Positions 10,201-19,385 of a DNA stretch of 64,000 nt are shown in pieces (position 1 is the first letter of the stretch; every line of letters starts with the position of its first letter). The notes under the pieces were generated by a model. That model was not told where the DNA came from. It saw nothing but the letters and a program-made list of their open reading frames with translations, and made no database searches. The translations under genes were made by a program, and so were the position numbers. The stretch lies in assembly GCF_028736925.1 (NCBI RefSeq), contig NZ_JAQZAT010000008.1, positions 124,001-188,000 of the forward strand, in the 5' to 3' direction. The DNA comes from Flavivirga sp. 57AJ16. GTDB lineage: Bacteria; Bacteroidota; Bacteroidia; Flavobacteriales; Flavobacteriaceae.

Positions 10201-10528
10201 GAGCAGTAACGACAACTTCGTCTAAAGCAGAAGTGTCTTCTTGTAGCAGTACATCTATGGTGTTGGATGAGCCAACAACAATTTCTTTAGTGGCATATCC
10301 TATAAAAGTAAACACAAGGGTTTCTCCTTGTGAAACTTCAATAGAATATTTGCCATCAAAATTGGATGAGGTGCCAGAAGTCGTACCTTTAATTATGACA
10401 GATGTTCCAGGAAGTGGTAAGCCAGAATTGTCTGAAACTGTTCCCGAAATTGTCTTTTTTTGCGCAAATGTTAATTGCGTAACTAACACTAGCAATAGTG
10501 TTAGCATTACACTAAACTTTGTTTTCAT
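7265..10528 (-). CDS. SusC/RagA-family TonB-dependent outer-membrane transporter
   Basis: 1087 aa. Signal peptide (MKTKFSVMLTLLL, cleavage near FAQ-KK), carboxypeptidase-D regulatory-like domain (about 25-100), DEVVVTALG TonB-box-like motif (about 102-110), plug with YGSRAANGVIMITTKKGRKKKG, then a barrel ending in Phe (SIKLQF). It pairs with the SusD gene that follows at 7260. The N-terminal 120 residues and the start-codon context are nearly the same as in the SusC at 1967-5155, so the pair is probably a tandem duplication that diverged in the barrel and SusD to take different ligands. Confidence 0.95.
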   Translation of the reverse strand: MKTKFSVMLTLLLVLVTQLTFAQKKTISGTVSDNSGLPLPGTSVIIKGTTSGTSSNFDGKYSIEVSQGETLVFTFIGYATKEIVVGSSNTIDVLLQEDTSALDEVVVTALGIERDKKSLGYATQEVKGEAVSDVKSQNFVNSLSGKIAGLQIKPSGTMGGSTQVIIRGNSSVLGNNQALFVIDGIPVNNGINNKITTAIASESRQQTSGRGGYDYGNAASDINPDDIESINVLKGAAASALYGSRAANGVIMITTKKGRKKKGIGITVNSSITVGEVDKSTLPVYQKKYGAGYGAFYGATEDQYFNDQFDINGDGTNDLSVPFTEDASYGAEFDPNLLVYQWNSLYPQLDTYLTPTPWVAGAHDPNYIWKTSSTLINSVSLDGGSETGAFRLGFTNMLQEGNLPNSEIKRNSINFNGSQDLNDKLTVSTTFTFTKTDGRGRYGTGYDSNNVMQQFRQWWQVNVDVKEQKEAYFATRENITWNPNSHTNLAPIYSDNPYWTFYENFETDTRSRFFGNVVLNYTINDWLSALGRFTYDTYTELQEERTNVGSSNVPLYTRFNNSASEYNYDAFLNFNKDLTDMLNLEGSVGVNLSRKEWNNIYALTNGGLNLAGIYTLANSVNPINAPTEYDATQMTDGIFGRASLGYDNTLFVEGTFRRDRNSSLPKAKNTYNYWSVTGSLILSKLIEADWLSFAKLRANYGTVGNGTTPYQVFNTYGINPPFGGSGSASNPSDKQNPDLKPEQQVNWEVGLEMNFVNKRLGFDITYYNTENRDQITQVPVTRSTGYSRVLLNAGTIENKGIELQLNAIPLKTEDFQWYVNINWDRNRNKVLSLLDGIESLELADFQTGLTINAVVGQPYGTIRGRDFVYTNGEKTVGANGRYLRTATSNNNIGDINPDWKAGISNSFTYKNFNFSFLIDIQKGGDVFSLDTYYGFGTGIYDFTAGNNELGNPYRDPVTGTPGNYGSDSGGVIFPGVKEDGTPNDIRAHLLDAGTWGYRQPQAAHVYDAGYVKLREATLSYKLNDKILDKFPFTSASISLIGRNLWIIEKHVPYADPEAGLSAGNVQGNQSGAYPSVKEIGASIKLQF

Positions 10529-10698
10529 TATTATAATTATTTGAATTAGTCGACGGTAAAAGTCGGGTACAAAACTTACTCTAAAGGGATAAAGGCTTAT
10601 ATGTAAAGGATTTTTATTGAAGCTTATATGGTATTACTAGCTTAAAAACCAGATAAATTAATTTAAGAACTAATCTTAGGGCAGCCCAAGCTAGTGTA

Positions 10699-10861
10699 AT
10701 ACCAATTATTAATTGAAATGAGCTACAGAAAACGACATTGCTTATTTGTTTTAGCCAGCTACGAGTTATTTGCATAGCCTAAGCTATGGGAATGATGAGT
10801 AAAGAGATAAAACGAATTAATGAATGAGTTTGAATAGCGTATTTTAATTCATAACTGGTAT
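10699..10861. repeat. MITE-like element with 21-nt imperfect terminal inverted repeats
   Basis: Left end ATACCAATTATTAATTGAAAT (10699-10719) and right end (10841-10861) are inverted copies with 18 of 21 matches. An internal small palindrome CATAG...CTATG lies at 10773-10788. It fills most of the 382-bp spacer upstream of the SusC at 10528 and has no ORF. A bulged hairpin (GGTATTACTAGCTT at 10630 against AAGCTAGTGTAATACC at 10688) lies just outside. It may be related to the element at 5286-5495. Confidence 0.4.
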
Positions 10862-10910
10862 AAGTTTAATTTAAAAAGCATAACAAATATGCGGTTGGAT
10901 TACAAGGGCG

Positions 10911-12626
10911 TTAGAAATTGGCTACCAGACTTAGGTGTATTTTAGAATTGGAAAGTTTGAATTTTTGATTTTCGCTTTTGCCATTTGCATAGTTAAATCT
11001 AAATAATCCTGCTTGTGTAAGAATCCCAAAGCCAAAGCCATACCCGAAAAGCTTTTCTTTAACATTTAAAACTTTATTTTCAAAATAGGCAGCATCGATA
11101 ATAGAGTGGATATAAATGGCATTGTTAAGTTGGTATCTATACTCTGTATTGATTAAACCAAATAAAGAAGATAACAAGCTGTTTTCTTCGAACCCTCTAA
11201 TAGAGTTTATGCCACCAAACCTTAGTAATTCATTTTCTAAATAAGTGTTTGAATTTAAAGAAGCGCCGTTTAACCTTAAAAAAATGCTGTTTTTTCTGTT
11301 TAGGTTAAGGATTTTAAATGCATCAACAGAAACATGGGATTGTTTTTCTTTGGTGCTGGATGTTTTTCTTTCTCCAAAATTTGTTTCTAGATATAATTTA
11401 GAATTTGTTGGAAAAAGTAGATGGTATGATTGTGGTTTTATAAACTCGTATGCCAATGTATAATATTGTGTTTTATAATCTGAAATTGTTAGTGATGTAT
11501 TTTCAGTTAATAAATTGTTCGATTCGGTAGAAAGTAGTCCGGCATAAATTTTATGCTTCGAGTTTATTTGATAGTGTAGTTTTAATGCTTGATCTACCGT
11601 TGTGAATGAAGAATCCTTTTTAAAAATCCGTAAACGTAAATCGACTCCTATTGGAGATTTAAACAAATAAGGTCCTGTTAAATCCGCTTGAAACGTTTTT
11701 TGATCGTTTTCATCACTTTTGTATAGTAATTTGAATGATTCGCCGAAGTTTAAATTATTGGTTAAATTTAAATTTAGATACCCATCAAATTCTAACCTGT
11801 TGGTTTCTTCATTGGTTCCAAAACCTAAAAAACCATCAAAAGAATTACTTTTTGATTTTTCGAGGTATAAATATAAAGTTGTTGAATCTTTAGAAAATAA
11901 AACTTCAGGAGGTTTTGTCTCATTAGCAAACTTCAAATGGTTTAGTTGATTGGTTTTGTTTTTAATTCTGTTTAAATCAAAAACTTGGGAAGGTGTAATT
12001 TTTAAGTAGTGTTTAAGGTACGCGCGCGGAAATTTTTCATAGCCCTTGATTATTATGTTGCTAATGTTTCTTTTCCCTGATTGGGATTCGATTACCAAAT
12101 TCGCCGATAAATTAGGGCCATCGACAGTACTCTGGGTGACATCTTTAATCTTAATATTAGACAAGCGTAATTTTGAAAAAGGTAATCCTTCTTCTGATAT
12201 TTTTGAATTAATAAAACTCAAAGCATATTCAATTTTGCTAAATTCCAATTCAAAATAATCATCAAAAATATTTTTTGAAATGGTCTCTAAAAGCGAACGC
12301 TTAATTTCTGTTTTGTCATAATATATATATATGGTATGATATTTCTTTTTTAAATGAATTAGAGCTTTGAACGATGAATCGTTTGTTTTGATGATTTTTT
12401 TTAATTCACTTTCAATAAATCCCATTTTAAAAAGCCTTTTTTGGATAGTATCTACTTCATGTTTTATAGAAGCATAATCTTTGTGGGTTTTTAAGTAGTT
12501 TAAAGAATCAATGATGTTGGTCTGGTTTTCATTCCCGCCATTAATTTTAAGGTGCAAATTTTGGCAAAACAATTCCGAAGAAAAAAGTGTATATATGATA
12601 AGGAGTAAAAAAGAAGTTTTTTGCAC
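10911..12626 (-). CDS. Omp85/BamA-superfamily outer-membrane protein
   Basis: 571 aa. It starts with GTG at 12626, which directly begins a good signal peptide (MQKTSFLLLIIYTLFSS, cut near FCQ). About residues 25-230 look like POTRA-type alpha/beta repeats (NISNIIIKGYEKFPRAYLKHYL is a typical POTRA strand-helix). The C-terminal half is a 16-strand-type barrel with the conserved loop motif NSIRGFEEN and a terminal Phe (SLVANF). The RGF motif is the Omp85 signature, so the protein is a surface-antigen D15-like translocase or assembly factor. It is too short, and has too few POTRA domains, to be BamA itself. It is monocistronic and divergent from rpsL. Partner unknown. Confidence 0.75.
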   Translation of the reverse strand: MQKTSFLLLIIYTLFSSELFCQNLHLKINGGNENQTNIIDSLNYLKTHKDYASIKHEVDTIQKRLFKMGFIESELKKIIKTNDSSFKALIHLKKKYHTIYIYYDKTEIKRSLLETISKNIFDDYFELEFSKIEYALSFINSKISEEGLPFSKLRLSNIKIKDVTQSTVDGPNLSANLVIESQSGKRNISNIIIKGYEKFPRAYLKHYLKITPSQVFDLNRIKNKTNQLNHLKFANETKPPEVLFSKDSTTLYLYLEKSKSNSFDGFLGFGTNEETNRLEFDGYLNLNLTNNLNFGESFKLLYKSDENDQKTFQADLTGPYLFKSPIGVDLRLRIFKKDSSFTTVDQALKLHYQINSKHKIYAGLLSTESNNLLTENTSLTISDYKTQYYTLAYEFIKPQSYHLLFPTNSKLYLETNFGERKTSSTKEKQSHVSVDAFKILNLNRKNSIFLRLNGASLNSNTYLENELLRFGGINSIRGFEENSLLSSLFGLINTEYRYQLNNAIYIHSIIDAAYFENKVLNVKEKLFGYGFGFGILTQAGLFRFNYANGKSENQKFKLSNSKIHLSLVANF

Positions 12627-12977
12627 GTTGATTCGTGTTGTTTAATAAAAAAAGATTATAGACCACTAGGTTCCAGACTTTAGACTAAAAAAAACGCTGC
12701 ACTTCAATTATTAGACTAACAGTCTAGTGTTTATTATCTATCGATCTAGTATCTATTTTCTCTCTGTAAATCTAACGGAAAACATAGACTTATAATATAG
12801 GTGATGAGATAATTTTTAAATTCTATTGAAATTACTTAAGTATTTTATGAAAAAAAAATGATGAACAATCTATGTTGTTTTAAAAGCCGAATTAGACAAA
12901 TAGATGGAGAAATGAGGAGTTGCCTCATCGTATAAAAAACAAAAATTCATTATGATATGAAAATTAATGATTTAGGG
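12627..12977. other. Spacer between the Omp85-like gene and the str promoter
   Basis: AT-rich, no supportable gene. It contains short repeated and inverted bits around TTAGACT/AGTCTA (12669-12728) that look like degenerate simple repeats. The two genes that flank it diverge from here. Confidence 0.5.
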
Positions 12978-13008
12978 TTTGAATTATTCATTTTAATTTC
13001 TACCTTTG
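12978..13008 (+). promoter_or_regulatory. Bacteroidota-type promoter of the str operon
   Basis: TTTG at 12978-12981 and TACCTTTG at 13001-13008, 19 bp apart, match the Bacteroidota housekeeping promoter consensus (TTTG near -33, TAnnTTTG near -7). The next gene is rpsL, 41 nt further on. A small hairpin CCTC-TAAA-GAGG (13013-13024) would lie at the 5' end of the transcript. Confidence 0.75.
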
Positions 13009-13049
13009 CAGCCCTCTAAAGAGGATTTTAAAATTTATATATAATATAT

Positions 13050-13424
13050 ATGCCAACAATTTCACAATTAGTAAGAACAGGAAGAGCCAAAATAACCAAG
13101 AAGAGTAAATCGGCTGCTTTAGATTCTTGTCCGCAAAGACGTGGTGTGTGTACTCGTGTTTACACGACGACTCCTAAAAAACCAAACTCAGCAATGCGTA
13201 AGGTGGCCAGGGTGCGTTTAACAAACGGAAACGAGGTTAATGCATACATTGGTGGAGAAGGACACAATCTACAAGAGCACTCGATAGTATTGGTTAGAGG
13301 TGGAAGGGTAAAAGATTTGCCAGGAGTTAGATATCACATCGTTCGTGGTGCTTTAGACACAGCAGGTGTTTCAGGTAGAACACAACGTAGATCTAAGTAT
13401 GGTGCTAAACGCCCTAAGAAGTAA
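13050..13424 (+). CDS. rpsL: 30S ribosomal protein S12
   Basis: 124 aa, normal length. It lines the decoding centre and controls accuracy. It contains the conserved [21 protein letters not shown] and [14 protein letters not shown] blocks. The lysines whose mutation gives streptomycin resistance in other bacteria (K43 and the one in GRVKDLPG) are both wild type. First gene of the str operon; followed by an unusual 93-bp spacer made of two heptamer arrays. Confidence 0.98.
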   Translation: MPTISQLVRTGRAKITKKSKSAALDSCPQRRGVCTRVYTTTPKKPNSAMRKVARVRLTNGNEVNAYIGGEGHNLQEHSIVLVRGGRVKDLPGVRYHIVRGALDTAGVSGRTQRRSKYGAKRPKK

Positions 13425-13430
13425 AAACAA

Positions 13431-13458
13431 GTTAAAAGTTAAAAGTTAAAAGTTAAAA
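13431..13458. repeat. Heptamer array GTTAAAA x4
   Basis: Four perfect 7-bp units starting 6 bp after the rpsL stop codon. Part of the family of period-7 arrays seen throughout the window's spacers. Confidence 0.9.
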
Positions 13459-13472
13459 GTTTGAAAAAAGCT

Positions 13473-13507
13473 AATAACCAATAACCAATAACAAATAACA
13501 AATAACT
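13473..13507. repeat. Heptamer array AATAACM x5
   Basis: Five 7-bp units (AATAACC twice, AATAACA twice, AATAACT) that end 10 bp before the rpsG start. With the GTTAAAA array it fills nearly the whole rpsL-rpsG spacer, inside an otherwise compact operon. Confidence 0.9.
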
Positions 13508-13517
13508 TAAAGAAGAC

Positions 13518-13994
13518 ATGAGAAAAAGAGCAGCAAAAAAGAGACCGCTTTTACCAGATCCACGCTTTAACGATCAGTTAGTAACTCGTTTCGTTAATAT
13601 GATGATGTGGGATGGAAAGAAGTCTGTCGCTTTTAAGGTATTCTACGATGCTATTGACATTGTAGATTCGAAAAAAACTGACGAAGAAAAAACAGCTTTA
13701 GAAACTTGGAAAGACGCTTTATCAAATGTGATGCCTCACGTAGAAGTACGTAGTCGTCGTGTTGGTGGTGCAACATTCCAAATTCCAATGCAAATTCGTC
13801 CAGATCGTAAAGTTTCTACGGCAATGAAATGGCTTATAGGCTATGCTCGTAAAAGAAACGAAAAATCTATGGCGCAACGTTTAGCTTCAGAAATTTTAGC
13901 AGCAGCTAAAGAAGAAGGGGCGGCAGTTAAGAAAAGAGTTGATACTCACAAAATGGCGGAAGCAAATAAAGCATTCTCTCACTTTAGATTTTAA
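13518..13994 (+). CDS. rpsG: 30S ribosomal protein S7
   Basis: 158 aa. It nucleates assembly of the 30S head by binding the 3' domain of 16S rRNA and contacts mRNA and tRNA at the E site. The start [19 protein letters not shown] and the [22 protein letters not shown] block are diagnostic. The fusA start lies 6 bp downstream, so the genes are translationally close. Confidence 0.98.
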   Translation: MRKRAAKKRPLLPDPRFNDQLVTRFVNMMMWDGKKSVAFKVFYDAIDIVDSKKTDEEKTALETWKDALSNVMPHVEVRSRRVGGATFQIPMQIRPDRKVSTAMKWLIGYARKRNEKSMAQRLASEILAAAKEEGAAVKKRVDTHKMAEANKAFSHFRF

Positions 13995-14000
13995 TACGAC

Positions 14001-16127
14001 ATGGCAAGAGATTTAAAATTCACTAGAAATATAGGTATTGCTGCACATATTGATGCGGGAAAAACTACTACTACAGAGCGTATTCTTTATTATACAGGGG
14101 TGTCTCATAAAATTGGGGAAGTACATGATGGTGCTGCTACAATGGATTGGATGGAGCAAGAGCAGGAAAGAGGTATTACCATTACTTCTGCTGCTACCAC
14201 TTGTGAGTGGAAATTTCCAATTGAAAATGGACAGCCAACTCCTGATACTAAAGGGTATCACTTTAATATAATTGACACACCGGGTCACGTTGATTTTACG
14301 GTTGAAGTAAACCGTTCCCTACGTGTGCTTGATGGTTTGGTGTTCTTGTTTAGTGCGGTTGATGGTGTTGAGCCTCAATCTGAAACTAACTGGAGATTAG
14401 CCGATAACTACAAGGTGCCAAGAATTGGTTTTGTTAATAAAATGGATCGTCAAGGATCTAACTTTTTAGGTGTTTGTCAACAAGTAAAAGACATGTTAAA
14501 GTCTAATGCAGTGCCAATCGTTTTGAATATTGGTGACGAAGCAGACTTTAAAGGAATTATCGATTTAGTTAAGAATCGTGCTATAGTTTGGCATGATGAA
14601 ACACAAGGGGCAACTTTTGATGTTATCGATATACCAGAAGATATGAAAGAAGAAGCTCGTAAGTACCGTGCACTTTTAATAGAAGAAGTAGCAACTTACG
14701 ATGAGAATCTTTTAGAAAAATTCATGGAAGATGAAGATTCTATTACAGAAGAAGAGGTGCACGCTGCACTTAGAGCTGCTGTAATGGATATGGCCATTAT
14801 TCCTATGATTTGTGGTTCTGCTTTTAAAAATAAAGGCGTACAGTTTTTATTGGATGCTGTTTGTCGTTACTTACCATCTCCATTAGATAGAGATAGTGTT
14901 TTAGGAACAAATCCAGAAACAGGAGGAGAAACGTCACGTAAGCCAGATGTAAAAGAGCCTTTTTCTGCATTAGCATTTAAAATTGCTACCGATCCTTTTG
15001 TGGGTCGTTTAGCATTCTTTAGAGCGTACTCTGGTCGTTTAGATGCGGGTTCTTATATTTTGAACAACCGTTCTGGTAAAAAAGAGCGTATCTCTCGTAT
15101 TTATCAAATGCACTCTAATAAGCAAAATGCTATCGATTATATCGAAGCAGGAGATATTGGAGCAGCAGTAGGGTTTAAGGATATTAAGACAGGTGATACC
15201 ATGTCTGATGAAAAACACCCTATTGTTTTAGAATCCATGGACTTTCCAGATCCGGTAATTGGTATTGCGGTTGAGCCTAAGACTAAAGCAGACGTTGATA
15301 AATTAGGGATGGCTTTAGCAAAATTAGCTGAAGAGGATCCAACATTTACAGCAAGAACAGACGAAGCTTCAGGACAGACTATTATTTCTGGAATGGGTGA
15401 GCTTCACTTAGATATTATTGTTGACCGTCTTAAGCGTGAGTTTAAGGTTGAAGTAAATCAGGGTCAACCACAGGTAGAATACAAAGAAGCTATTACGCAA
15501 CGTGCTGAACACAGAGAAGTTTATAAGAAACAATCTGGTGGACGTGGTAAATTCGCAGACATTGTATTTACGCTTGAGCCTGCTGAAGAAGGAAAAGTAG
15601 GATTGGAATTTATTTCTGAAATTAAAGGTGGTAACGTTCCTAAAGAATTTATCCCATCAATTGAAAAAGGATTCAAGATGGCTATGGTAAATGGACCATT
15701 GGCAGGATACGAAGTTGATGCTATGAAAGTAACATTAACAGATGGATCTTACCATGACGTGGATTCTGATCAATTATCTTTCGAATTGGCTGCAAAAATT
15801 GGATTTAAAAACTCTGCGAAAGCTGCGAAAGCGGTAATCATGGAACCTATTATGAAACTAGAGGTAATAACTCCAGAAGAAAATATGGGAGATATCGTAG
15901 GTGATTTAAATAGAAGAAGAGGACAAGTAAGTGATATGGGAGATAGAGCTGGTGCAAAAACTGTAAAAGCTACTGTACCACTTTCAGAAATGTTTGGATA
16001 TGTAACCACATTAAGAACATTATCATCAGGTCGTGCAACGTCAACAATGGAATTTTCACATTATGCCGAAACACCTTCAAATATATCTGAAGAAGTAATT
16101 AAGGCGGCTAAAGGTGTTGAAGCTTAA
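14001..16127 (+). CDS. fusA: Elongation factor G
   Basis: 708 aa, normal length. GTPase that drives ribosomal translocation. The P-loop AHIDAGKT (15-22), G3 DTPGHVD and G4 NKMD are all present, followed by domains II-V ending in the SHYAETP region. In many bacteria tuf follows fusA; here rpsJ follows after 11 bp, so EF-Tu must be encoded elsewhere, as is usual in Bacteroidota. Confidence 0.98.
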   Translation: MARDLKFTRNIGIAAHIDAGKTTTTERILYYTGVSHKIGEVHDGAATMDWMEQEQERGITITSAATTCEWKFPIENGQPTPDTKGYHFNIIDTPGHVDFTVEVNRSLRVLDGLVFLFSAVDGVEPQSETNWRLADNYKVPRIGFVNKMDRQGSNFLGVCQQVKDMLKSNAVPIVLNIGDEADFKGIIDLVKNRAIVWHDETQGATFDVIDIPEDMKEEARKYRALLIEEVATYDENLLEKFMEDEDSITEEEVHAALRAAVMDMAIIPMICGSAFKNKGVQFLLDAVCRYLPSPLDRDSVLGTNPETGGETSRKPDVKEPFSALAFKIATDPFVGRLAFFRAYSGRLDAGSYILNNRSGKKERISRIYQMHSNKQNAIDYIEAGDIGAAVGFKDIKTGDTMSDEKHPIVLESMDFPDPVIGIAVEPKTKADVDKLGMALAKLAEEDPTFTARTDEASGQTIISGMGELHLDIIVDRLKREFKVEVNQGQPQVEYKEAITQRAEHREVYKKQSGGRGKFADIVFTLEPAEEGKVGLEFISEIKGGNVPKEFIPSIEKGFKMAMVNGPLAGYEVDAMKVTLTDGSYHDVDSDQLSFELAAKIGFKNSAKAAKAVIMEPIMKLEVITPEENMGDIVGDLNRRRGQVSDMGDRAGAKTVKATVPLSEMFGYVTTLRTLSSGRATSTMEFSHYAETPSNISEEVIKAAKGVEA

Positions 16128-16138
16128 AATCTAAGAAA

Positions 16139-16444
16139 ATGAGTCAAAAAATCAGAATAAAATTAAAATCTTACGATCACAATTTAGTAGACAAGTCTGC
16201 CGATAAGATTGTAAAGACTGTAAAAAGCACTGGAGCTGTTGTAACTGGGCCAATTCCATTACCAACTCACAAGAAAATTTTCACAGTATTACGTTCTCCA
16301 CACGTAAACAAGAAATCAAGAGAACAATTTCAATTAAGCTCTTATAAGAGATTATTGGATATCTACTCTTCGTCATCAAAAACAATTGATGCGTTAATGA
16401 AGCTTGAATTACCAAGTGGTGTTGAGGTGGAAATTAAGGTTTAA
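16139..16444 (+). CDS. rpsJ: 30S ribosomal protein S10
   Basis: 101 aa. Ribosomal head protein; in other bacteria it also acts as NusE in antitermination. Recognised from [18 protein letters not shown], the GPIPLPTHK loop and the [12 protein letters not shown] block. It is joined to fusA (11 bp) rather than to rplC, from which it is separated by a 273-bp spacer with a terminator-like hairpin. Confidence 0.98.
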   Translation: MSQKIRIKLKSYDHNLVDKSADKIVKTVKSTGAVVTGPIPLPTHKKIFTVLRSPHVNKKSREQFQLSSYKRLLDIYSSSSKTIDALMKLELPSGVEVEIKV

Positions 16445-16449
16445 TTTCC

Positions 16450-16469
16450 ATTCCCACGAAAGTGGGAAT
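16450..16469. repeat. Palindromic repeat ATTCCC-N8-GGGAAT
   Basis: ATTCCCAC, GAAA loop, GTGGGAAT: an 8-bp stem with tetraloop, five bases after the rpsJ stop. It has the same layout as the Neisseria dRS3 element. A degenerate relative lies at about 30866-30884. Two further hairpins follow: TTCCTGC/GCAGGAA (16502-16519) and CCCTGAA/TTCAGGG (16529-16547). Confidence 0.6.
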
Positions 16470-16594
16470 CTCTTGAACGTTAAAGAGAGGTATAATTAAG
16501 ATTCCTGCTTTCGCAGGAAAGTAAAAGACCCTGAAACAAGTTCAGGGCGTGCATGTCCCACCGATGCGGTCGCGGGAAAAACGGTAAAAATACA

Positions 16595-16630
16595 TTCAGG
16601 GTTGAAAGTATTTCGACCCTGAAATTTTTT
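16595..16630 (+). terminator. Terminator-like hairpin between str and S10 clusters
   Basis: TTCAGGGTTGAAA (16595-16607) pairs with TTTCGACCCTGAA (16611-16623) over 13 bp with one G-T wobble and a 3-nt loop, and is followed by a run of six T. It should end, or attenuate, transcription from the str promoter ahead of rplC. Confidence 0.6.
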
Positions 16631-16686
16631 AAATAAGTAAATTAATAACAATAGATTGAAGGTTTAATCAGAATCGTTCTGAAATT

Positions 16687-16714
16687 ATAAATCAACAATC
16701 GTAAATCGTAAATT
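16687..16714. repeat. Heptamer array RTAAATC-type x4 before rplC
   Basis: Four degenerate 7-bp units (ATAAATC, AACAATC, GTAAATC, GTAAATT) ending 3 bp before the rplC ATG. The same unit family stands directly before rplR (24043-24084) and between rpoA and rplQ (30215-30242). Confidence 0.75.
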
Positions 16715-16717
16715 AAA

Positions 16718-17335
16718 ATGTCTGGGTTAATTGGAAAGAAAATCGGTATGACCAGTATCTTTGATGACAACGGAAAAAACATTCCTTGTACAGTTATCGA
16801 AGCTGGACCATGTATCGTTACCCAAGTCAGAACTGAAGAAGTTGACGGCTATAAAGCTGTTCAATTAGGTTTCGATGACGCGACAGAAAAAAGCGCTACA
16901 AAAGCTGACTTAGGTCATGCTAAAAAAGCGGGTACTTCTGTAAAACGCAAAGTTGTTGAATTCAAAGGTTTTGATGCGGAGTACAAATTAGGAGATGCTA
17001 TCACTGTTGAACATTTCGCAGAAGGAGAATTTGTTGATATAGCAGGAACATCTAAAGGTAAAGGATTTCAAGGTGTTGTAAAACGTCATGGTTTCGGTGG
17101 TGTAGGTCAAGCTACTCACGGTCAACATAATCGTTTAAGAGCGCCAGGATCTATTGGAGCGGCATCATACCCTGCAAGAGTTTTCAAAGGAATGAAAATG
17201 GCAGGAAGAATGGGTGGAGACACAGTTAAAGTTCAAAATTTAAGAGTTTTAAAAGTAGTTGCTGAAAAGAATCTACTTGTTGTTAAAGGTTGTGTGCCTG
17301 GGCATAAAAACGCTTATGTAATTATTAGAAAATAA
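16718..17335 (+). CDS. rplC: 50S ribosomal protein L3
   Basis: 205 aa. Early-assembly 23S rRNA-binding protein near the peptidyl-transferase centre. Starts [17 protein letters not shown]; carries [19 protein letters not shown] and the site (GQATHGQ) whose Gln is methylated in E. coli. Its stop TAA overlaps the rplD ATG by one base, implying coupling. Start of the S10 part of the superoperon. Confidence 0.98.
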   Translation: MSGLIGKKIGMTSIFDDNGKNIPCTVIEAGPCIVTQVRTEEVDGYKAVQLGFDDATEKSATKADLGHAKKAGTSVKRKVVEFKGFDAEYKLGDAITVEHFAEGEFVDIAGTSKGKGFQGVVKRHGFGGVGQATHGQHNRLRAPGSIGAASYPARVFKGMKMAGRMGGDTVKVQNLRVLKVVAEKNLLVVKGCVPGHKNAYVIIRK

Positions 17336-17964
17336 TGAAAGTAGCAGTTTTAGATATAAACGGAAAAGACACAGGTAGAAAGGCAGACCTTTCTAAAGAT
17401 GTGTTCGCTATTGCCCCTAATAATCATGCTGTATATTTGGATGTTAAACAATATTTAGCAAACCAACGTCAAGGAACTCACAAATCGAAAGAAAGAGCTG
17501 AGATTGCAGGAAGTACACGTAAGATTAAAAAGCAAAAAGGAACTGGTACAGCAAGAGCTGGTAGTATTAAGTCTGGTGTGTTTAAAGGTGGTGGTCGCAT
17601 GTTCGGTCCAAGACCAAGAAATTACAGCTTTAAACTTAATAAAAATGTTAAGCGTTTAGCACGTAAATCTGCATTAAGTATCAAAGCGGGAGAAAAATCA
17701 ATTACAGTTTTAGAAGACTTTAATTTTGATACGCCTAAGACTAAAAACTTTACAGCGATTTTAAAAGCGTTAGAGCTTGAAAACAAAAAATCTTTGTTTG
17801 TGTTGGGTGGGTCAAATAATAACGTATATTTGTCATCGCGCAATTTAAAAGGATCTGAAGTTATAACTTCTTCAGAATTAAGTACTTATAAGATTTTAAA
17901 TGCGAATCAAGTAGTGCTTTTAGAAGGTGCTTTAGAAGGAATTGAAACAAATTTAAGTAAATAG
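17335..17964 (+). CDS. rplD: 50S ribosomal protein L4
   Basis: 209 aa. Its extended loop (about 45-100; GTGTARAGSIKSGVFKGGG) lines the peptide exit tunnel. In E. coli L4 also represses its own S10 operon; whether it does so here is unknown, although a hairpin (TCAGAA-TCG-TTCTGA, 16668-16682) lies in the leader. One-base overlap with rplC; 5 bp to rplW. Confidence 0.97.
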   Translation: MKVAVLDINGKDTGRKADLSKDVFAIAPNNHAVYLDVKQYLANQRQGTHKSKERAEIAGSTRKIKKQKGTGTARAGSIKSGVFKGGGRMFGPRPRNYSFKLNKNVKRLARKSALSIKAGEKSITVLEDFNFDTPKTKNFTAILKALELENKKSLFVLGGSNNNVYLSSRNLKGSEVITSSELSTYKILNANQVVLLEGALEGIETNLSK

Positions 17965-17969
17965 AAACC

Positions 17970-18260
17970 ATGAGTATCTTAATTAAACCTATAATCACGG
18001 AAAAAGCGACTGCAAATAGCGAGTTAAGAAACTGCTATACTTTCGCAGTGAATACAAAGGCGAACAAGGTAGAAATCAAAAAAGCGGTGGAAGCTGCTTA
18101 TGGTGTTTCTGTTGAAAAAGTTCGTACTATAAATGTCCGTCCAGATAGAAGAACACGTCATACAAAGACTGGGATTCAACATGGTAAAACAAATGCTGTT
18201 AAAAAGGCAATTGTACAACTGGCGGAAGGTGAAATGATTGATTTATACAGTAACATGTAA
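17970..18260 (+). CDS. rplW: 50S ribosomal protein L23
   Basis: 96 aa. Sits at the tunnel exit and docks trigger factor and SRP. Recognised from ILIKPIITEKAT, NKVEIKKAVEAAYGVSVEKVRTIN and the genomic position between rplD and rplB (10 bp). Confidence 0.97.
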   Translation: MSILIKPIITEKATANSELRNCYTFAVNTKANKVEIKKAVEAAYGVSVEKVRTINVRPDRRTRHTKTGIQHGKTNAVKKAIVQLAEGEMIDLYSNM

Positions 18261-18270
18261 TTAGACAACA

Positions 18271-19098
18271 ATGTCAGTAAGAAAATTAAAACCAATCACA
18301 CCAGGACAGCGATTTAGAGTAGTAAATGGTTATGACGCCATAACTACTGATAAGCCGGAAAAGAGTTTACTTGTTCCGAATAAAAAGTCTGGTGGTAGAA
18401 ACAGTCAAGGAAAAATGACCATGCGCTATATAGGTGGAGGTCATAAAAGAAAGTATCGTATTATCGATTTTAGACGTAACAAAACTGGAATTCCAGCAGA
18501 AGTTAAGTCTATCGAATATGATCCAAACAGAACCGCTTTTATCGCATTATTGAATTATCAAGATGGCGAAAAAAGATATATTATTGCTCAAAATGGTTTA
18601 CAGGTTGGGCAAAAAGTGGTATCTGGTTTAGAAGGCGTTGCTCCAGAAATTGGAAATGCCATGCCATTAAGTGAAATTCCATTAGGGACTATTATTTCTT
18701 GTGTAGAATTACGTCCAGGACAAGGAGCTGTGATGGCTCGTAGTGCTGGTGCTTTTGCTCAGTTAATGGCAAGAGATGGTAAGTTTGCAACAATCAAGTT
18801 GCCTTCAGGTGAAACAAGATTAATTCTTGCTAACTGTATGGCGACTATAGGTGTGGTATCTAATTCAGATCATCAATTATTAGTTGGTGGTAAAGCAGGT
18901 AGAACTAGATGGTTAGGAAGACGTCCTCGTACTAGACCAGTCGTTATGAATCCAGTCGATCACCCAATGGGTGGTGGTGAAGGTAAATCTTCTGGTGGAC
19001 ATCCACGTTCTAGAAACGGTATTCCAGCTAAAGGTTACAGAACCCGTTCTAAGACTAAAGCAAGTAATAAATATATTGTAGAACGTAGAAAGAAATAA
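18271..19098 (+). CDS. rplB: 50S ribosomal protein L2
   Basis: 275 aa. Needed for subunit association and peptidyl transfer. The C-terminal part has [23 protein letters not shown], which contains the conserved His near the catalytic centre (NPVDHP). 3 bp to rpsS. Confidence 0.98.
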   Translation: MSVRKLKPITPGQRFRVVNGYDAITTDKPEKSLLVPNKKSGGRNSQGKMTMRYIGGGHKRKYRIIDFRRNKTGIPAEVKSIEYDPNRTAFIALLNYQDGEKRYIIAQNGLQVGQKVVSGLEGVAPEIGNAMPLSEIPLGTIISCVELRPGQGAVMARSAGAFAQLMARDGKFATIKLPSGETRLILANCMATIGVVSNSDHQLLVGGKAGRTRWLGRRPRTRPVVMNPVDHPMGGGEGKSSGGHPRSRNGIPAKGYRTRSKTKASNKYIVERRKK

Positions 19099-19101
19099 GA
19101 C

Positions 19102-19380
19102 ATGGCAAGATCATTAAAAAAAGGACCTTACGTTCATTATAAGTTAGAAAAGAAAGTAGCTGTTAATGTTGAATCTAATAAGAAAACAGTAATCAAAACT
19201 TGGTCAAGAGCTAGTATGATTACTCCAGATTTTGTTGGACAAACAATTGCAGTGCACAATGGCCGTCAATTTGTACCAGTTTATGTAACAGAAAACATGG
19301 TAGGCCATAAGTTAGGAGAATTTTCACCAACACGTTCATTCCGTGGACATGCAGGTGCTAAAAACAAAGGTAAAAAGTAG
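19102..19380 (+). CDS. rpsS: 30S ribosomal protein S19
   Basis: 92 aa. Head protein that contacts the A-site finger and tRNA. Starts [29 protein letters not shown] block near the C-terminus. 5 bp to rplV. Confidence 0.98.
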   Translation: MARSLKKGPYVHYKLEKKVAVNVESNKKTVIKTWSRASMITPDFVGQTIAVHNGRQFVPVYVTENMVGHKLGEFSPTRSFRGHAGAKNKGKK

Positions 19381-19385
19381 TAGCT

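Noticed and set aside
12624-12626. Search for an ATG start for the Omp85-like protein
   Set aside because: No ATG gives a signal peptide; the GTG at 12626 does, so it was kept as start.
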